NCBI GenBank assembly: GCA_019359635.1 | Contig: JAHHGY010000029.1 | Location: 1 to 48,144 of the forward strand | Origin: Chroococcus sp. CMT-3BRIN-NPC107 | GTDB lineage: Bacteria > Cyanobacteriota > Cyanobacteriia > Cyanobacteriales > Chroococcidiopsidaceae | DNA length: 48,144 nt | Direction: 5' to 3' | Shown here: positions 8,744 through 16,878 of the stretch, piece after piece | Layout of the letters: the number at the start of each line of letters is the position of its first letter | Numbering within the stretch: the first letter of the stretch is position 1 | Notes under the pieces: generated by a model | Database searches by the model: none | Told to the model about the DNA's origin: nothing | What the model saw: the letters and a program-made list of their open reading frames with translations, nothing else | Made by a program: the position numbers and the translations under genes

Positions 8744-9235
8744 CTAGATATCCGAACCAGCTTTTGCTTCCGCACCCATCGGCCCTACATAATCGCGGAA
8801 TAAAGTAATTTGTTGCTGAAATTCCATGCCCTTGATTTTTTCAAACAATTCTTCAGCTTGAGAGGAGATTTTGTAGCCTGAAGGCATCGGAATAATTGTG
8901 CCGTCATCCATTCCTTGCGATAATCTGTACCAAAATAGCAATTTTGTAGTTTCGCTCATTGACCCGTACATCCGGGTATATTCGTTGTCTGCGTTGTTGA
9001 TTAAGTCGCGTTGTAGTTGTAATTGCTCCTCGTGAGACTTTTCTTTTACTTGATTAAATAAGCCTTCAGCAATATCTGTTCCTGCGGTACTAGCACCAGG
9101 TGCAGCCGGAGTAATTGAGTTACCCATTTCTTTGTAAATGAAGTAGAACAAAGCTAGTTGGTCGTCTACTTCCAAGCTTTGAAATGATTGTACAGCCTGT
9201 TTAATATTTGGATCGTTAGTTTCAGTAAATGTCAT
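8744..9235 (-). CDS. Helical carotenoid protein (OCP N-domain homologue)
   Basis: 163-residue stand-alone homologue of the OCP N-terminal domain. The match is close: DDQLALFYFIYKEMG and ITPAAPGA (residues 24-48), TKLLFWYRLSQGMDDG (97-112) and PMPSGYKISSQAEELFEKIK. The carotenoid-contact positions corresponding to OCP Tyr44 and Trp110 are Y34 and W102; the Trp41 position is Tyr31. Known proteins of this type bind canthaxanthin or echinenone and act as singlet-oxygen quenchers or, in one clade, as constitutive phycobilisome quenchers; the clade here is not assigned. It is the first gene of a two-gene run and divergent from the AIM24 operon. ATG at 9235 with AGAGG upstream. Confidence 0.9.
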   Translation of the reverse strand: MTFTETNDPNIKQAVQSFQSLEVDDQLALFYFIYKEMGNSITPAAPGASTAGTDIAEGLFNQVKEKSHEEQLQLQRDLINNADNEYTRMYGSMSETTKLLFWYRLSQGMDDGTIIPMPSGYKISSQAEELFEKIKGMEFQQQITLFRDYVGPMGAEAKAGSDI

Positions 9236-9670
9236 AGTAACCTCTGCTTAATTAGCTAACATCAGGAATATTTCAACTAATTTGAAATAGTCGTACTGCG
9301 TTAAAATTTTTACCTAAAAAATGTCTAAGATGACAACTTTTATCGAAGATTAACAAAGACTGAAACAACTATTAAACCCACTAGAGATAGAGGTAAAAAA
9401 CCTAACTCAAGATAGAGGTAGATACAATTTGACTTGTCAAAAGTAAACCAAATAGTTGTTGAGTATTTCTACCCCTGCCCAAGACCTACCCAGGTTTCAA
9501 AAATATCTAGCACCTTAATATAAAAATTTTAATTTCTTAAAGTGAAGTTGCTATAGATTAACCTTTCTAACAGATAGCAACCAAAAATTGATATTTTTTT
9601 TAAGAAAACTGGACATCACGCTATTTCTAGCGCATATTATATGCGTCCCCCTAAAGGAGTAGATTAGCTA
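9236..9670. promoter_or_regulatory. Divergent control region, carotenoid proteins / AIM24 operon
   Basis: 435 bases without a gene between two divergent operons. Visible structure: two exact 11-base direct repeats AGATAGAGGTA at 9385-9395 and 9410-9420, 25 bases apart; immediately after them the inverted repeat TTTGAC-TT-GTCAAA (9428-9441); and an inverted repeat CGCATA-TTA-TATGCG (9631-9645) just before the ribosome site AAAGGAG (9653-9659) of the AIM24 gene. The repeats are candidate operator sites; no regulator is known. Confidence 0.4.
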
Positions 9671-10333
9671 GTGAAAACTGAGATTCGCTACAAGCCAGCA
9701 TTTGCGACGATTTTTCTGACCCTTAACCCTGGTGAAACCATAACGGCGGAAGCTGGGGCAATGACTAGCATGGATGCTCAATTAGCGATGCGAACGGAGT
9801 TTTCTGGCGGACTTATACCAGGACTAATAAAAAAGTTTTTTGGTGGTGAGTCTTTGTTTGTGAATGTTTTTACTAATCAAACTAAAGATCCACTAAAACT
9901 AACTCTAACTCAATCTACTATTGGCGATATTGACAGAATTGATTTAGATAATAGCGAAATTTGTTTTCAACCGGGAGCTTATATTGCTCATACTCCGGGG
10001 ATAAAGATGGGAGTACAATGGGCGGGATTTGCTAGTTTTTTTGCCGGAGAAGGGCTTTTTAAACTGAGACTAAGCGGTAAAGGCAGAATTTTTTTTGGTG
10101 CTTATGGTGGAATTACCAAAAAACGCATTACTAACGAGTTTATAGTTGATAGCGGTCATTTAGTTGCCTACGAACCGCAAATTAAGCAGAGTATCAAATT
10201 AGCTGGTGGCTTAGTAGGCTCAGTTACGTCCGGTGAAGGAATAGTAAATAAACTTACTGGCAACGGGGACATATATTTGCAATCTCGTAGCGTCGATGGG
10301 TTGGTGAGATATTTACGTCCAAAACTTCGCTAG
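9671..10333 (+). CDS. AIM24/TIGR00266 family protein 1
   Basis: First of three neighbouring AIM24 (TIGR00266, formerly DUF124) proteins. The fold is a double beta-helix of unknown biochemical function; the yeast mitochondrial relative Aim24 supports inner-membrane organisation. Family marks seen in the 220 residues: PGETITAEAGAMTSMDA near residue 20, GGLIPGLIKKFFGGESLFVNVF, the central FFAGEGLFKLRLSGKGRIFFGAYGG, and FIVDSGHLVAYEP. The GTG start at 9671 is supported by AAAGGAG 11 bases upstream. It is followed after 25 bases by the second copy. The copies are clearly divergent in sequence, so the triplication is old. Confidence 0.88.
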   Translation: MKTEIRYKPAFATIFLTLNPGETITAEAGAMTSMDAQLAMRTEFSGGLIPGLIKKFFGGESLFVNVFTNQTKDPLKLTLTQSTIGDIDRIDLDNSEICFQPGAYIAHTPGIKMGVQWAGFASFFAGEGLFKLRLSGKGRIFFGAYGGITKKRITNEFIVDSGHLVAYEPQIKQSIKLAGGLVGSVTSGEGIVNKLTGNGDIYLQSRSVDGLVRYLRPKLR

Positions 10334-10358
10334 TAAAAATATTAATGGATTTAAGAAT

Positions 10359-11036
10359 ATGAATGTAGAAATTTTACAGCAACCAGATAGCGCGATCGCT
10401 AAAGTAACTCTAGAATCTGGCGAAGAATTAGTAGCCGAAGCTGGGTGTATGATTGCCATGAGCGGTTATATCAATGCTAGTACCACTTTACGGCAAGGTA
10501 AAGGGGGCGGAATTTTGGGCGGACTCAAGCGCTTAGTGGCAGGAGAATCGCTGTTTTTGAGCGTGTTTCGTTCTCCCAAATCTGGTGGCGAGGTCTTTCT
10601 TGCGCCTAAATTTATGGGTGATATTTTACTGTACAAAGTCCTCGGAATGGGGTTAGTTGTTCAATCAACTTCTTACTTAGCAAGTGAATCAAACGTTGAT
10701 ATTGACCTAGGGTTTCAAGGCTTAAAATCGGTATTTTCTGGCGAATCAGTTTTTTGGCTAAATATTACTGGTAATGGTTACGTTATTCTTAGTTCTTTTG
10801 GCGCAATTTATGAAATAGATATCGATGGAGAATACATTGTTGACACGGGACATATTGTTGCTTTTGAAAAAAACTTAACCTTTGAAATTACTAAAGCGGG
10901 TTCTAGCTGGGTAGGGGCTTTTTTGGGTGGAGAAGGCTTAGTTTGTAGATTTAAAGGACACGGAAAAATTTATTGTCAAAGTCATAATGCTGGAGCTTTT
11001 GGTAGCACTGTCGGCTCTAAATTGCCGCCCAGATAA
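10359..11036 (+). CDS. AIM24/TIGR00266 family protein 2
   Basis: Second AIM24 paralogue, 225 residues. It repeats the family pattern: SGEELVAEAGCMIAMSGY, GGILGGLKRLVAGESLFLSVF, VFSGESVFWLNITGNGYVILSSFGA, YIVDTGHIVAFE and GAFLGGEGLVCRFKGHGKIY. Compared with copy 1 it keeps the GGEGL...G element before the C-terminus that copy 3 also has, so copies 2 and 3 look closer to each other. No signal peptide or membrane span is seen; relatives are thought to sit at the membrane as multimers. ATG start at 10359, 25 bases after the preceding stop. Function unknown. Confidence 0.88.
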   Translation: MNVEILQQPDSAIAKVTLESGEELVAEAGCMIAMSGYINASTTLRQGKGGGILGGLKRLVAGESLFLSVFRSPKSGGEVFLAPKFMGDILLYKVLGMGLVVQSTSYLASESNVDIDLGFQGLKSVFSGESVFWLNITGNGYVILSSFGAIYEIDIDGEYIVDTGHIVAFEKNLTFEITKAGSSWVGAFLGGEGLVCRFKGHGKIYCQSHNAGAFGSTVGSKLPPR

Positions 11037-11069
11037 AACAAAAATATTTAATTTTAGGAGTTAGATAAA

Positions 11070-11774
11070 ATGCCCGTTAAAGATAATGAAATTGCTTACG
11101 AAATTACTCATGCTCCAGCTTATGCTTCCCTGCGCTTAAGCTTGCAACCAAATCAAACCGTATTTGTAGAAGCGGGGGGAATGGCGGCTATGGATACCTG
11201 GATAAATATGAAATCTAAGGTACAAGGCGGACTGATGAAGGGGTTGGGGCGAATGTTGGGAGGTGAATCGTTATTTATTAGCGAATTTACCGCCGTTGGC
11301 AAAGCAGGAGATTTGTATATATCTCCAGGAGTTCCGGGAGATATTCAGCATTACTACCTCAACGGTACAACGGGGTTGATGATTCAATCTTCGGGGTTTA
11401 TTGCTTCTAGCACTACCGTAGAAATTGATAGTAAGTTTCAAGGTTTTAAAGGTTTCTTTAGTGGAGAAGCCTTATTTTTAATTAAAACCACTGGACGAGG
11501 TGATGTGTGGTTTAGCTCCTACGGCGCAATTGTCGAAATTCCCGTCGCTGGCAATTATATAGTCGATACGGGTTACATTGTGGCGTTTGAAGATACTTTA
11601 AATTACAGCGTTGAGGCTTTAGGTGGCTTATCTTTTAGAGGTTTAAGGACGGGAATTTTAGGCGGTGAAGGTTTAGTATGTCGTTTTCGCGGACAAGGGC
11701 GATTATGGGTACAATCTCGCAATCTTTATAGTTTGATTAACTTCTTAAATCCCTTCCGTCCTACGAAAGGTTAG
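11070..11774 (+). CDS. AIM24/TIGR00266 family protein 3
   Basis: Third AIM24 paralogue, 234 residues, with NQTVFVEAGGMAAMDTW, GGLMKGLGRMLGGESLFISEF, FFSGEALFLIKTTGRGDVWFSSYGA, YIVDTGYIVAFEDT and GILGGEGLVCRFRGQGRLWVQSRN. A clear ribosome site (TAGGAG, 11055-11060) precedes the ATG at 11070. The protein has a short unrelated N-terminal extension (MPVKDNEIAYEI). It is 13 bases ahead of the M48 protease gene, so three AIM24 genes and the protease form one transcription unit. The three proteins may build a hetero-oligomer; this is inference. Confidence 0.88.
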   Translation: MPVKDNEIAYEITHAPAYASLRLSLQPNQTVFVEAGGMAAMDTWINMKSKVQGGLMKGLGRMLGGESLFISEFTAVGKAGDLYISPGVPGDIQHYYLNGTTGLMIQSSGFIASSTTVEIDSKFQGFKGFFSGEALFLIKTTGRGDVWFSSYGAIVEIPVAGNYIVDTGYIVAFEDTLNYSVEALGGLSFRGLRTGILGGEGLVCRFRGQGRLWVQSRNLYSLINFLNPFRPTKG

Positions 11775-11787
11775 AAAAATTATCCCA

Positions 11788-12591
11788 ATGTCATCAGTAA
11801 ATTATAGAAATCGCAATCAACCTCCTAGCAATCGTCAGCTACTAATTCTTTTGGGCATTTTTGCCGCCTTTACTATCGGGGTTATTTGGTTGATTGGTTG
11901 GATTGCAAGTAGCATAGTCTGGCTAATTCCCTACAGTGTCGAACAACAATTGGGGGCGGTAATAGTTCCTGTCTACGAACGCCTAGCAATGCCATCACCC
12001 GCCCAAAATACTCTCAATGACCTATTAGACCGATTAGAGGCACAGTTGCCCTCACAGCGCCAGAATAGAGATTATAAAGTGCTGTACATTCCTAAAGATA
12101 CCGTTAATGCTTTGGCAGTTCCGGGCGATCGCATTATTATTTATTCTGGCTTAGTAAAACAGGCGCAATCAGAAAATGAATTAATGATGGTGCTGGGACA
12201 TGAATTAGGACATTTTGCCAATAGAGATCATTTACGTAGCTTAGGACGGGCGGTGGTGGTGCAGATTGCGATCGCTTCTATTATTGGCGATATCGGCTCC
12301 ATTGGCTCTATAGCTGTCTCTGGCATTGAAACAATTAGCAACGCTCAATACTCTCAATCTCAAGAAAGTCAAGCTGATGAAGTTGGTTTAACCTTATTAC
12401 AAAAAACTTACGGTCATGTCGCCGGAGCAACGGATTTTTTTGCGAGAATGAGTCAAAAACAACAGTTAGATATAGATTTTTTAGCAACTCATCCCGCACC
12501 AAGTAGGCGAGTTAAAGAGATTCAGCAGTTAATCAAACAGCGCAACTATAAAGTAGAGCAGAAGCAGCCTTTACCGTCCACTTTGTCCTAA
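11788..12591 (+). CDS. M48 family zinc metalloprotease
   Basis: Membrane-anchored metallopeptidase of the M48 (Ste24/HtpX/OMA1/BepA) superfamily, 267 residues. One N-terminal hydrophobic region at about 19-45 anchors it. The zinc site HELGH is at 138-142 (HELGHFANRDH), and the third ligand Glu is in the downstream QESQADEVGL motif. The C-terminal THPAPSRRVKEIQQL is typical of the OMA1/BepA-like branch. It closes the operon of three AIM24 proteins. The mitochondrial counterparts of both families (Aim24 and Oma1) act in inner-membrane maintenance, which suggests, without proving, a membrane quality-control role. Confidence 0.9.
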   Translation: MSSVNYRNRNQPPSNRQLLILLGIFAAFTIGVIWLIGWIASSIVWLIPYSVEQQLGAVIVPVYERLAMPSPAQNTLNDLLDRLEAQLPSQRQNRDYKVLYIPKDTVNALAVPGDRIIIYSGLVKQAQSENELMMVLGHELGHFANRDHLRSLGRAVVVQIAIASIIGDIGSIGSIAVSGIETISNAQYSQSQESQADEVGLTLLQKTYGHVAGATDFFARMSQKQQLDIDFLATHPAPSRRVKEIQQLIKQRNYKVEQKQPLPSTLS

Positions 12592-12813
12592 ATTATTGGT
12601 CGTTGTCGAGCTACTGCTATCTGCAATAGGCACAAACAAACTGCGGCGATGTACCAAAGTATCCAGATTCAAACTCATAAACATCTGCAATTTGCAAGCG
12701 ATTTTGACCTTCTACAACGCTTTCAGTATTTACCGCTAATTTTGTTTGGACAACTGACAAACCTATCGTCAAAGTTTATAAATAAGTAAGTAACAGTCTT
12801 GAGGTAGTTATAG

Positions 12814-13452
12814 ATGCCTGCGGTCGCTAAAAGCAACGATGTCATCACTGCAATCATTATTTTTGCCGTTGAACCAGAAAAGCAGCAAGAATTAGTAGAT
12901 ACCATTATTGAGTTTCTTGAAACTACTGTTAAGCACCAAACAGGTTTTGTATCATCCAGCATTCATAAAAGCATCAATGGCTTGCGGGTAATGAATTACG
13001 CTCAGTGGAAAACTCAAGCAGACTATCAAGCTTTTATTCAAAATGCCGAAGTCCACGCAAAAGGTAACAAGCTCTCAAAGTTTCAACTTCAAGAGTCGCA
13101 CCTTTACGAAGTAGCAGTATCTAAGCCTGACGATGCCAATCTTACAATTGCTAAAGGTGGTTTAATTCATTTAGCAGAGTTTCGAGTAGCACCAGAAAAT
13201 CAGAGCCATTTAGTAGAGTTAGAAAAAGAATTTGTAGGAGTAGGATTGCAAAATCCAGGATTATTATCTGCAAATTTCCACCGATCGCTTGATGGCGTAC
13301 ATACGGTAAATTACGGTCAGTGGCGCAGCTTTGCAGATTTTGAAGAATTGCTTAAAGATTCCAAATACAAACCACTAAGCGAGTATTGGCAAGGTATCGC
13401 TGAAAACCAATTTCACCTATACGAGGTAGTCTACACTGAACCTACAGAGTGA
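12814..13452 (+). CDS. Tandem antibiotic-biosynthesis-monooxygenase (ABM) domain protein
   Basis: 212 residues made of two homologous ferredoxin-like ABM domains. The repeats align well: PEKQQELVDTIIEFLETT...SSSIHKSINGLRVMNYAQWKT in the first half and PENQSHLVELEKEFVGVG...SANFHRSLDGVHTVNYGQWRS in the second. Each half ends with LYEV, as usual. ABM domains occur in small dimeric oxygenases and haem-degrading enzymes; a tandem fusion makes an internal pseudo-dimer. No haem-ligand pattern can be assigned, so the substrate is unknown. It is followed by an MFS exporter and a VOC protein on the same strand, hinting at handling of a small toxic molecule. Confidence 0.85.
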   Translation: MPAVAKSNDVITAIIIFAVEPEKQQELVDTIIEFLETTVKHQTGFVSSSIHKSINGLRVMNYAQWKTQADYQAFIQNAEVHAKGNKLSKFQLQESHLYEVAVSKPDDANLTIAKGGLIHLAEFRVAPENQSHLVELEKEFVGVGLQNPGLLSANFHRSLDGVHTVNYGQWRSFADFEELLKDSKYKPLSEYWQGIAENQFHLYEVVYTEPTE

Positions 13453-13513
13453 AAAATCATCGCAATTACTTCACACTTAAGGTAAAAGCAGCGATCGCAC
13501 TTACAGGAATCTT

Positions 13514-14704
13514 GTGAATTTAATCAAAACTGACAAACATAGAGCAGATAAAAATTTATTTCAAGATCCAAACTTGTTAATTATTTTTACAATTTCTCTT
13601 ATTGCCATTCTCGGAGTCGCCAGCGTAACGCCAACGTTTCCCAGGTTAAGAGAAGCGTTAAATGTGCCTGTAGAAAGGGTTGGCTTGCTAATTACAGTCT
13701 TTACGTTTCCTACTCTAATACTAGGACCAATTATTGGCGTTTTTGCCGATCGCATTGGCAGAAAAAAGATTCTTGTCCCTTCCTTAATATTATTTGGTAT
13801 CGCCGGATTTAGCTGCGCCTTTGTCCGCGATTTTAATTTATTGCTTGGCTTGCGTTTCTTACAAGGAGTTGGCGCAGCATCTTTACTTTCTCTTAGCGTT
13901 ACTTTAGTTGGCGACTTGTATACAGGCGACAATCGCGTTACAGCTATGGGTTACAACGCTAGTGTCAGCAGCATTGGTACAGCACTTTATCCCACCATTG
14001 GCGGCGCACTGGCAACTATGGGGTGGTATTTTCCCTTTATGTTGCCTATAGTTGCTATTCCCGTAGGGTTATTAGTTCTATTTGGACTCAAAAACCCCGA
14101 ACCTCAAGGACAAAGAAACCTTAAGGTATATTTGCAAAATGCTTTAAAAACTATCAAAAATCGGCAACTATTTGGCTTATTTATTGCTAGTGCGGCTAAT
14201 TTTGTGCTTTTATATGGCGCTTACGTCACTTATTTGCCGAGTTTAATTGCTGACAAGTTTGGTGCAGAACCTTTTACAATTGGGTTGTTTTTGTCTAGTG
14301 TTTCTGTAGCGATCGCATTTACTTCTTCTCAACTTGGCAATTTAGCCAGACGTTTTCCGCCAACAACTCTAATTCGAGCTTCTTTTGTATTTTATGCTGT
14401 AGCTTTAGCGATCGTCCCTTTTGTATCGTCTTTGTGGTTGCTGCTAATTCCCACTACAATTTTTGGAATTGGTTTAGGCATTGGTTTTCCGAGTATTCAA
14501 ACGCTTTTAGCCACTTTAGCGCCCAAAGAGTATCTAGCTACAGTTATATCTGTTAACGGTACATTTTTTGGATTGGGACAAACTTTAGGGCCGTTACTAA
14601 TGGGTATAGCCTATGGTATCGGTGGAATTAATAGCGTATTCTATGCAGGGATAGCTTTTGCTTTAGCTACTTTAGTTGTATTTAGATACTGCACTTGTTT
14701 GTAA
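13514..14704 (+). CDS. MFS transporter, drug-efflux type
   Basis: Major facilitator superfamily permease of 396 residues with about 12 hydrophobic helices. The loop 2-3 signature GVFADRIGRKKIL follows the second helix, and LGLRFLQGVGAASLLSLSVTLVGDLY resembles motif C of antiporters of the DHA1 type. The start is GTG at 13514. The last residues (FRYCTCL) are short after helix 12, and the stop lies just upstream of the ribosome site for the VOC gene. The likely role is proton-coupled export of a small hydrophobic compound; the substrate is unknown. Position between an ABM-domain gene and a VOC gene suggests a detoxification cluster. Confidence 0.88.
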   Translation: MNLIKTDKHRADKNLFQDPNLLIIFTISLIAILGVASVTPTFPRLREALNVPVERVGLLITVFTFPTLILGPIIGVFADRIGRKKILVPSLILFGIAGFSCAFVRDFNLLLGLRFLQGVGAASLLSLSVTLVGDLYTGDNRVTAMGYNASVSSIGTALYPTIGGALATMGWYFPFMLPIVAIPVGLLVLFGLKNPEPQGQRNLKVYLQNALKTIKNRQLFGLFIASAANFVLLYGAYVTYLPSLIADKFGAEPFTIGLFLSSVSVAIAFTSSQLGNLARRFPPTTLIRASFVFYAVALAIVPFVSSLWLLLIPTTIFGIGLGIGFPSIQTLLATLAPKEYLATVISVNGTFFGLGQTLGPLLMGIAYGIGGINSVFYAGIAFALATLVVFRYCTCL

Positions 14705-14727
14705 GCCGGAAATTATTGGAGCATTTT

Positions 14728-15123
14728 ATGGATATAAAAACTTCTCACACGCGGTTATTAGTAGCTGACTTGAAAGCTTGCTTTGAGTTCTACCGAGATG
14801 TGATGGAATTTATGGTAGCTATGGAGGCTTTAGAAGATGGTTATGCCGAGTTTAGCACGCCAGGGATGAAGTTATCGCTATTTCGGCGGCAAGAAATGGC
14901 AGAAATGATTGGCAGCGATCGCCCTCCCGTGACTGTAGAATGTCAAGATAAAGTTTCCCTAATCTTCACCATTGCCAATGTAGACGAAGCGTATCACCGC
15001 CTGAAAGTAAAGGGCGCTAACTTCGTTACCGAACCATTAAACAACCCCTACTACGCCCTCAAAACCGTTTATCTACGCGATCCTGATGGCACTTTAATCG
15101 GTTTATTTGAACCAATGATGTAA
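14728..15123 (+). CDS. VOC family (glyoxalase-like) protein
   Basis: Small vicinal-oxygen-chelate protein. The ATG at 14728 is chosen because it begins the conserved fold (MDIKTSHTRLLVADLKACFEFYRDVM) and has GGAG about 8 bases before it (14717-14720). The frame is open further upstream into the MFS gene, but that part is not VOC-like. The 131 residues make one beta-alpha-beta-beta-beta pair set, ending in VYLRDPDGTLIGLFEP, with the usual metal-ligand Glu in LFEP. Relatives include glyoxalase I, fosfomycin-resistance enzymes and ring-cleaving dioxygenases; which reaction applies is not readable. Likely cotranscribed with the MFS gene. Confidence 0.87.
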   Translation: MDIKTSHTRLLVADLKACFEFYRDVMEFMVAMEALEDGYAEFSTPGMKLSLFRRQEMAEMIGSDRPPVTVECQDKVSLIFTIANVDEAYHRLKVKGANFVTEPLNNPYYALKTVYLRDPDGTLIGLFEPMM

Positions 15124-15128
15124 ATTGC

Positions 15129-15159
15129 AATAAAGCTCTGGTCATGCTAGAGCTTTATT
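15129..15159. terminator. Bidirectional terminator
   Basis: AATAAAGCTCT (15129-15139) and AGAGCTTTATT (15149-15159) form an 11-bp stem with a 9-base loop between the convergent VOC and (2Fe-2S) genes. AT-rich arms give U-rich ends on both strands. Confidence 0.75.
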
Positions 15160-15217
15160 ATTGCCAATCAATTGCGATCTACTTTCTAATTCTAAAGTTT
15201 AGTAATAGCTGTGTTTC

Positions 15218-15811
15218 TCAATGAGCTTTAACTAGAGGCTCAGTAATATCTAATTCTTTTTCGCCAAAATGCTTATCAATTAGGGCTAGAATTTGAGATG
15301 CTTGGACTTTTGTATAACGCTTTTTATCTGGCATCATCACTATATTCGGGCCTGCTTTGCAGTCTTTTAAACATCCCGTACCTTTGATACTCACTTGCTC
15401 AGATAAACCGCGAATTTTTAATGCCGTTTGCATAGCCTGACAAGCCTCTTTACCGCCTCGTTTCATGCAGCTAGACTTTTGACAAACTAATATACTTGCT
15501 TTATTCTTATCGGTTAGAACGGGTAAAATTGCTAGTTCTTGACTAACCGTACTTGGGATAACTTGTTCTGCTTTCAACTTCAGCTTGCCTTTGCTATCAA
15601 ACTCCTGTTCTCCAGAAATTTGCAACCAATCGCCAGGTATCAAACGTAACTGAAAACTATACCGCAAAGCCTTAGCCAGCTTGATTGTCTGCTCGCCTTG
15701 AGACGTTGCAACTATGAGCTTTTTTGGTTTATGGTCTTCAAATTCAAAACCCAGAAATCGCCCTTCAATGTTAAAAGTCGTTACTTTTTTACTCATGATT
15801 TTATTTTTCAT
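15218..15811 (-). CDS. (2Fe-2S) ferredoxin domain protein, NuoE-like fold
   Basis: 197 residues in two parts. Residues 1-95 form a small beta-rich domain (FNIEGRFLGFEFEDHKPKK, LAKALRYSFQLRLIPGDWLQI) seen in cyanobacterial relatives. Residues 104-186 are a thioredoxin-fold (2Fe-2S) ferredoxin domain with four Cys in the expected pattern: Cys110-x4-Cys115 and Cys147-x3-Cys151. This domain resembles NuoE/HoxE-type and clostridial-type 2Fe-2S proteins. The electron partner is unknown. A second in-frame ATG six codons later could also be the start. The gene is 31 bases downstream of the small Asr1405-like gene on the same strand. Confidence 0.85.
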   Translation of the reverse strand: MKNKIMSKKVTTFNIEGRFLGFEFEDHKPKKLIVATSQGEQTIKLAKALRYSFQLRLIPGDWLQISGEQEFDSKGKLKLKAEQVIPSTVSQELAILPVLTDKNKASILVCQKSSCMKRGGKEACQAMQTALKIRGLSEQVSIKGTGCLKDCKAGPNIVMMPDKKRYTKVQASQILALIDKHFGEKELDITEPLVKAH

Positions 15812-15842
15812 CTTTAATTACAAGCAAGAATCTTAGAAGCTA

Positions 15843-16082
15843 CTACAAGCACTTCTCTAGCCATTTCACCAATTCTTGTCTTGAAGTATTTAATTGCCTA
15901 GAAATACTCCAAAGTTGAATGGCTGCTGAAATGCTAGTAATTTGCACTTGTAGCGGTTGATCGATTGCACAGGAACAAGGAATAGCTAGTTGCTGTAGGC
16001 GCTCGTAAACATACCACCTATCTCCCCAACTCACTTCCACCATTACGCTTGCGGCTTGACAACTGGGCGACTTCACTGACAA
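15843..16082 (-). CDS. Asr1405/Asl0597-like small cyanobacterial protein
   Basis: 79-residue soluble protein. The pattern RWYVYERLQQLAIPCSCAIDQPLQVQ... followed by AIQLWSISRQL and a C-terminal SRQELVKWLEKCL agrees with my memory of the Asr1405/Asl0597 family, confined to cyanobacteria and without a known function. It has several cysteines (CSC, final CL) that could bind metal or form a redox site. It precedes the (2Fe-2S) protein gene by 31 bases on the same strand, so cotranscription is likely and a role near iron-sulfur or redox chemistry is possible. Confidence 0.7.
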   Translation of the reverse strand: MSVKSPSCQAASVMVEVSWGDRWYVYERLQQLAIPCSCAIDQPLQVQITSISAAIQLWSISRQLNTSRQELVKWLEKCL

Positions 16083-16317
16083 TTATCTCCAAAGATGAAA
16101 GACCATTTTGTAGCAAATTACAAATATAGTAGTTTAGCTACTTTTTAGTAGCATACACTAATTGCAAATAATTCTCATAAAGATCAAGTCAAGATTTTGT
16201 GAATAAGTTTTAGTTGTATTAGTGAAGACAGCGCGATCGCTCTTAGGAAGGCTTAAACTGGTAAGTATTAATCTGAGCAGTCAGAACTTTGAACGCTGCC
16301 CATAAGAGAGGATAACT

Positions 16318-16872
16318 ATGTCAGAAGCTCAAACCCAACTACGCAACTTTGGTCAGGTATATGACAATCCAGTGATGCTAGAGCGTAGCGTCACAGAACC
16401 AGTTTGTGAAGGATTAAATGTAGCTTTAGCAAGTTTTCAAGCGCTCTACTTGCAATACCAAAAGCATCATTTTGTAGTTGAAGGTGCAGAATTTTATATG
16501 CTGCATCAATTTTTTGGCGAAAGCTACGAACAAGTACAAAGTCACGTCCACGATATCGGCGAACGTTTAGATGGCATTGGTGGCGTACCCGCCGCAAGTT
16601 TTAATAAATTAGCTCAACTATGTTGCTTCGAGCCAGAAGCCGACGGAGTTTTCAACTGTAGAGCAATGGTAGAACACAATTTAGTTGCCGAGCAAGCAAT
16701 GATTAATTTGATTCGCCGCCAAGCTAACCAAGCCGAGAGTTTAGGAGATCGCGCTACCCGTTACTTGTATGAGACAATCCTCCTCAAAACTGAAGAAAGA
16801 GCTTATCACTTAGCCCACTTTTTAGCCCATGACAGCCTCACCTTGGGTTTTATGAGCAATGGTAAAAATTAG
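16318..16872 (+). CDS. Dps family ferritin-like protein, His-type ferroxidase centre
   Basis: 184-residue four-helix Dps (mini-ferritin) protein. Relatives form 12-mers that oxidise Fe(II), store iron and protect against peroxide. The ferroxidase segment runs [18 protein letters not shown]...VHDIGERL. Counting against the Listeria numbering, His31 is H51, His43 is H63 and Glu62 is E82, but Asp58 is replaced by H78. An Asp-to-His ferroxidase centre is known, from memory, for one Nostoc punctiforme Dps, so this is probably an established cyanobacterial subclass. The basic, DNA-binding N-terminal tail of E. coli Dps is missing. A strong terminator follows. ATG at 16318 with AGAGAGGA upstream. 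Confidence 0.9.
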   Translation: MSEAQTQLRNFGQVYDNPVMLERSVTEPVCEGLNVALASFQALYLQYQKHHFVVEGAEFYMLHQFFGESYEQVQSHVHDIGERLDGIGGVPAASFNKLAQLCCFEPEADGVFNCRAMVEHNLVAEQAMINLIRRQANQAESLGDRATRYLYETILLKTEERAYHLAHFLAHDSLTLGFMSNGKN

Positions 16873-16878
16873 CTAGAA

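Noticed and set aside
12617..12780. Minus-strand frame of about 54 codons between the M48 and ABM genes
   Set aside because: Plausible amino-acid composition (ends in FVCAYCR) but only a TTG start, no recognisable domain, and it faces the divergent promoter region; could be a degraded remnant, not supported as a gene.
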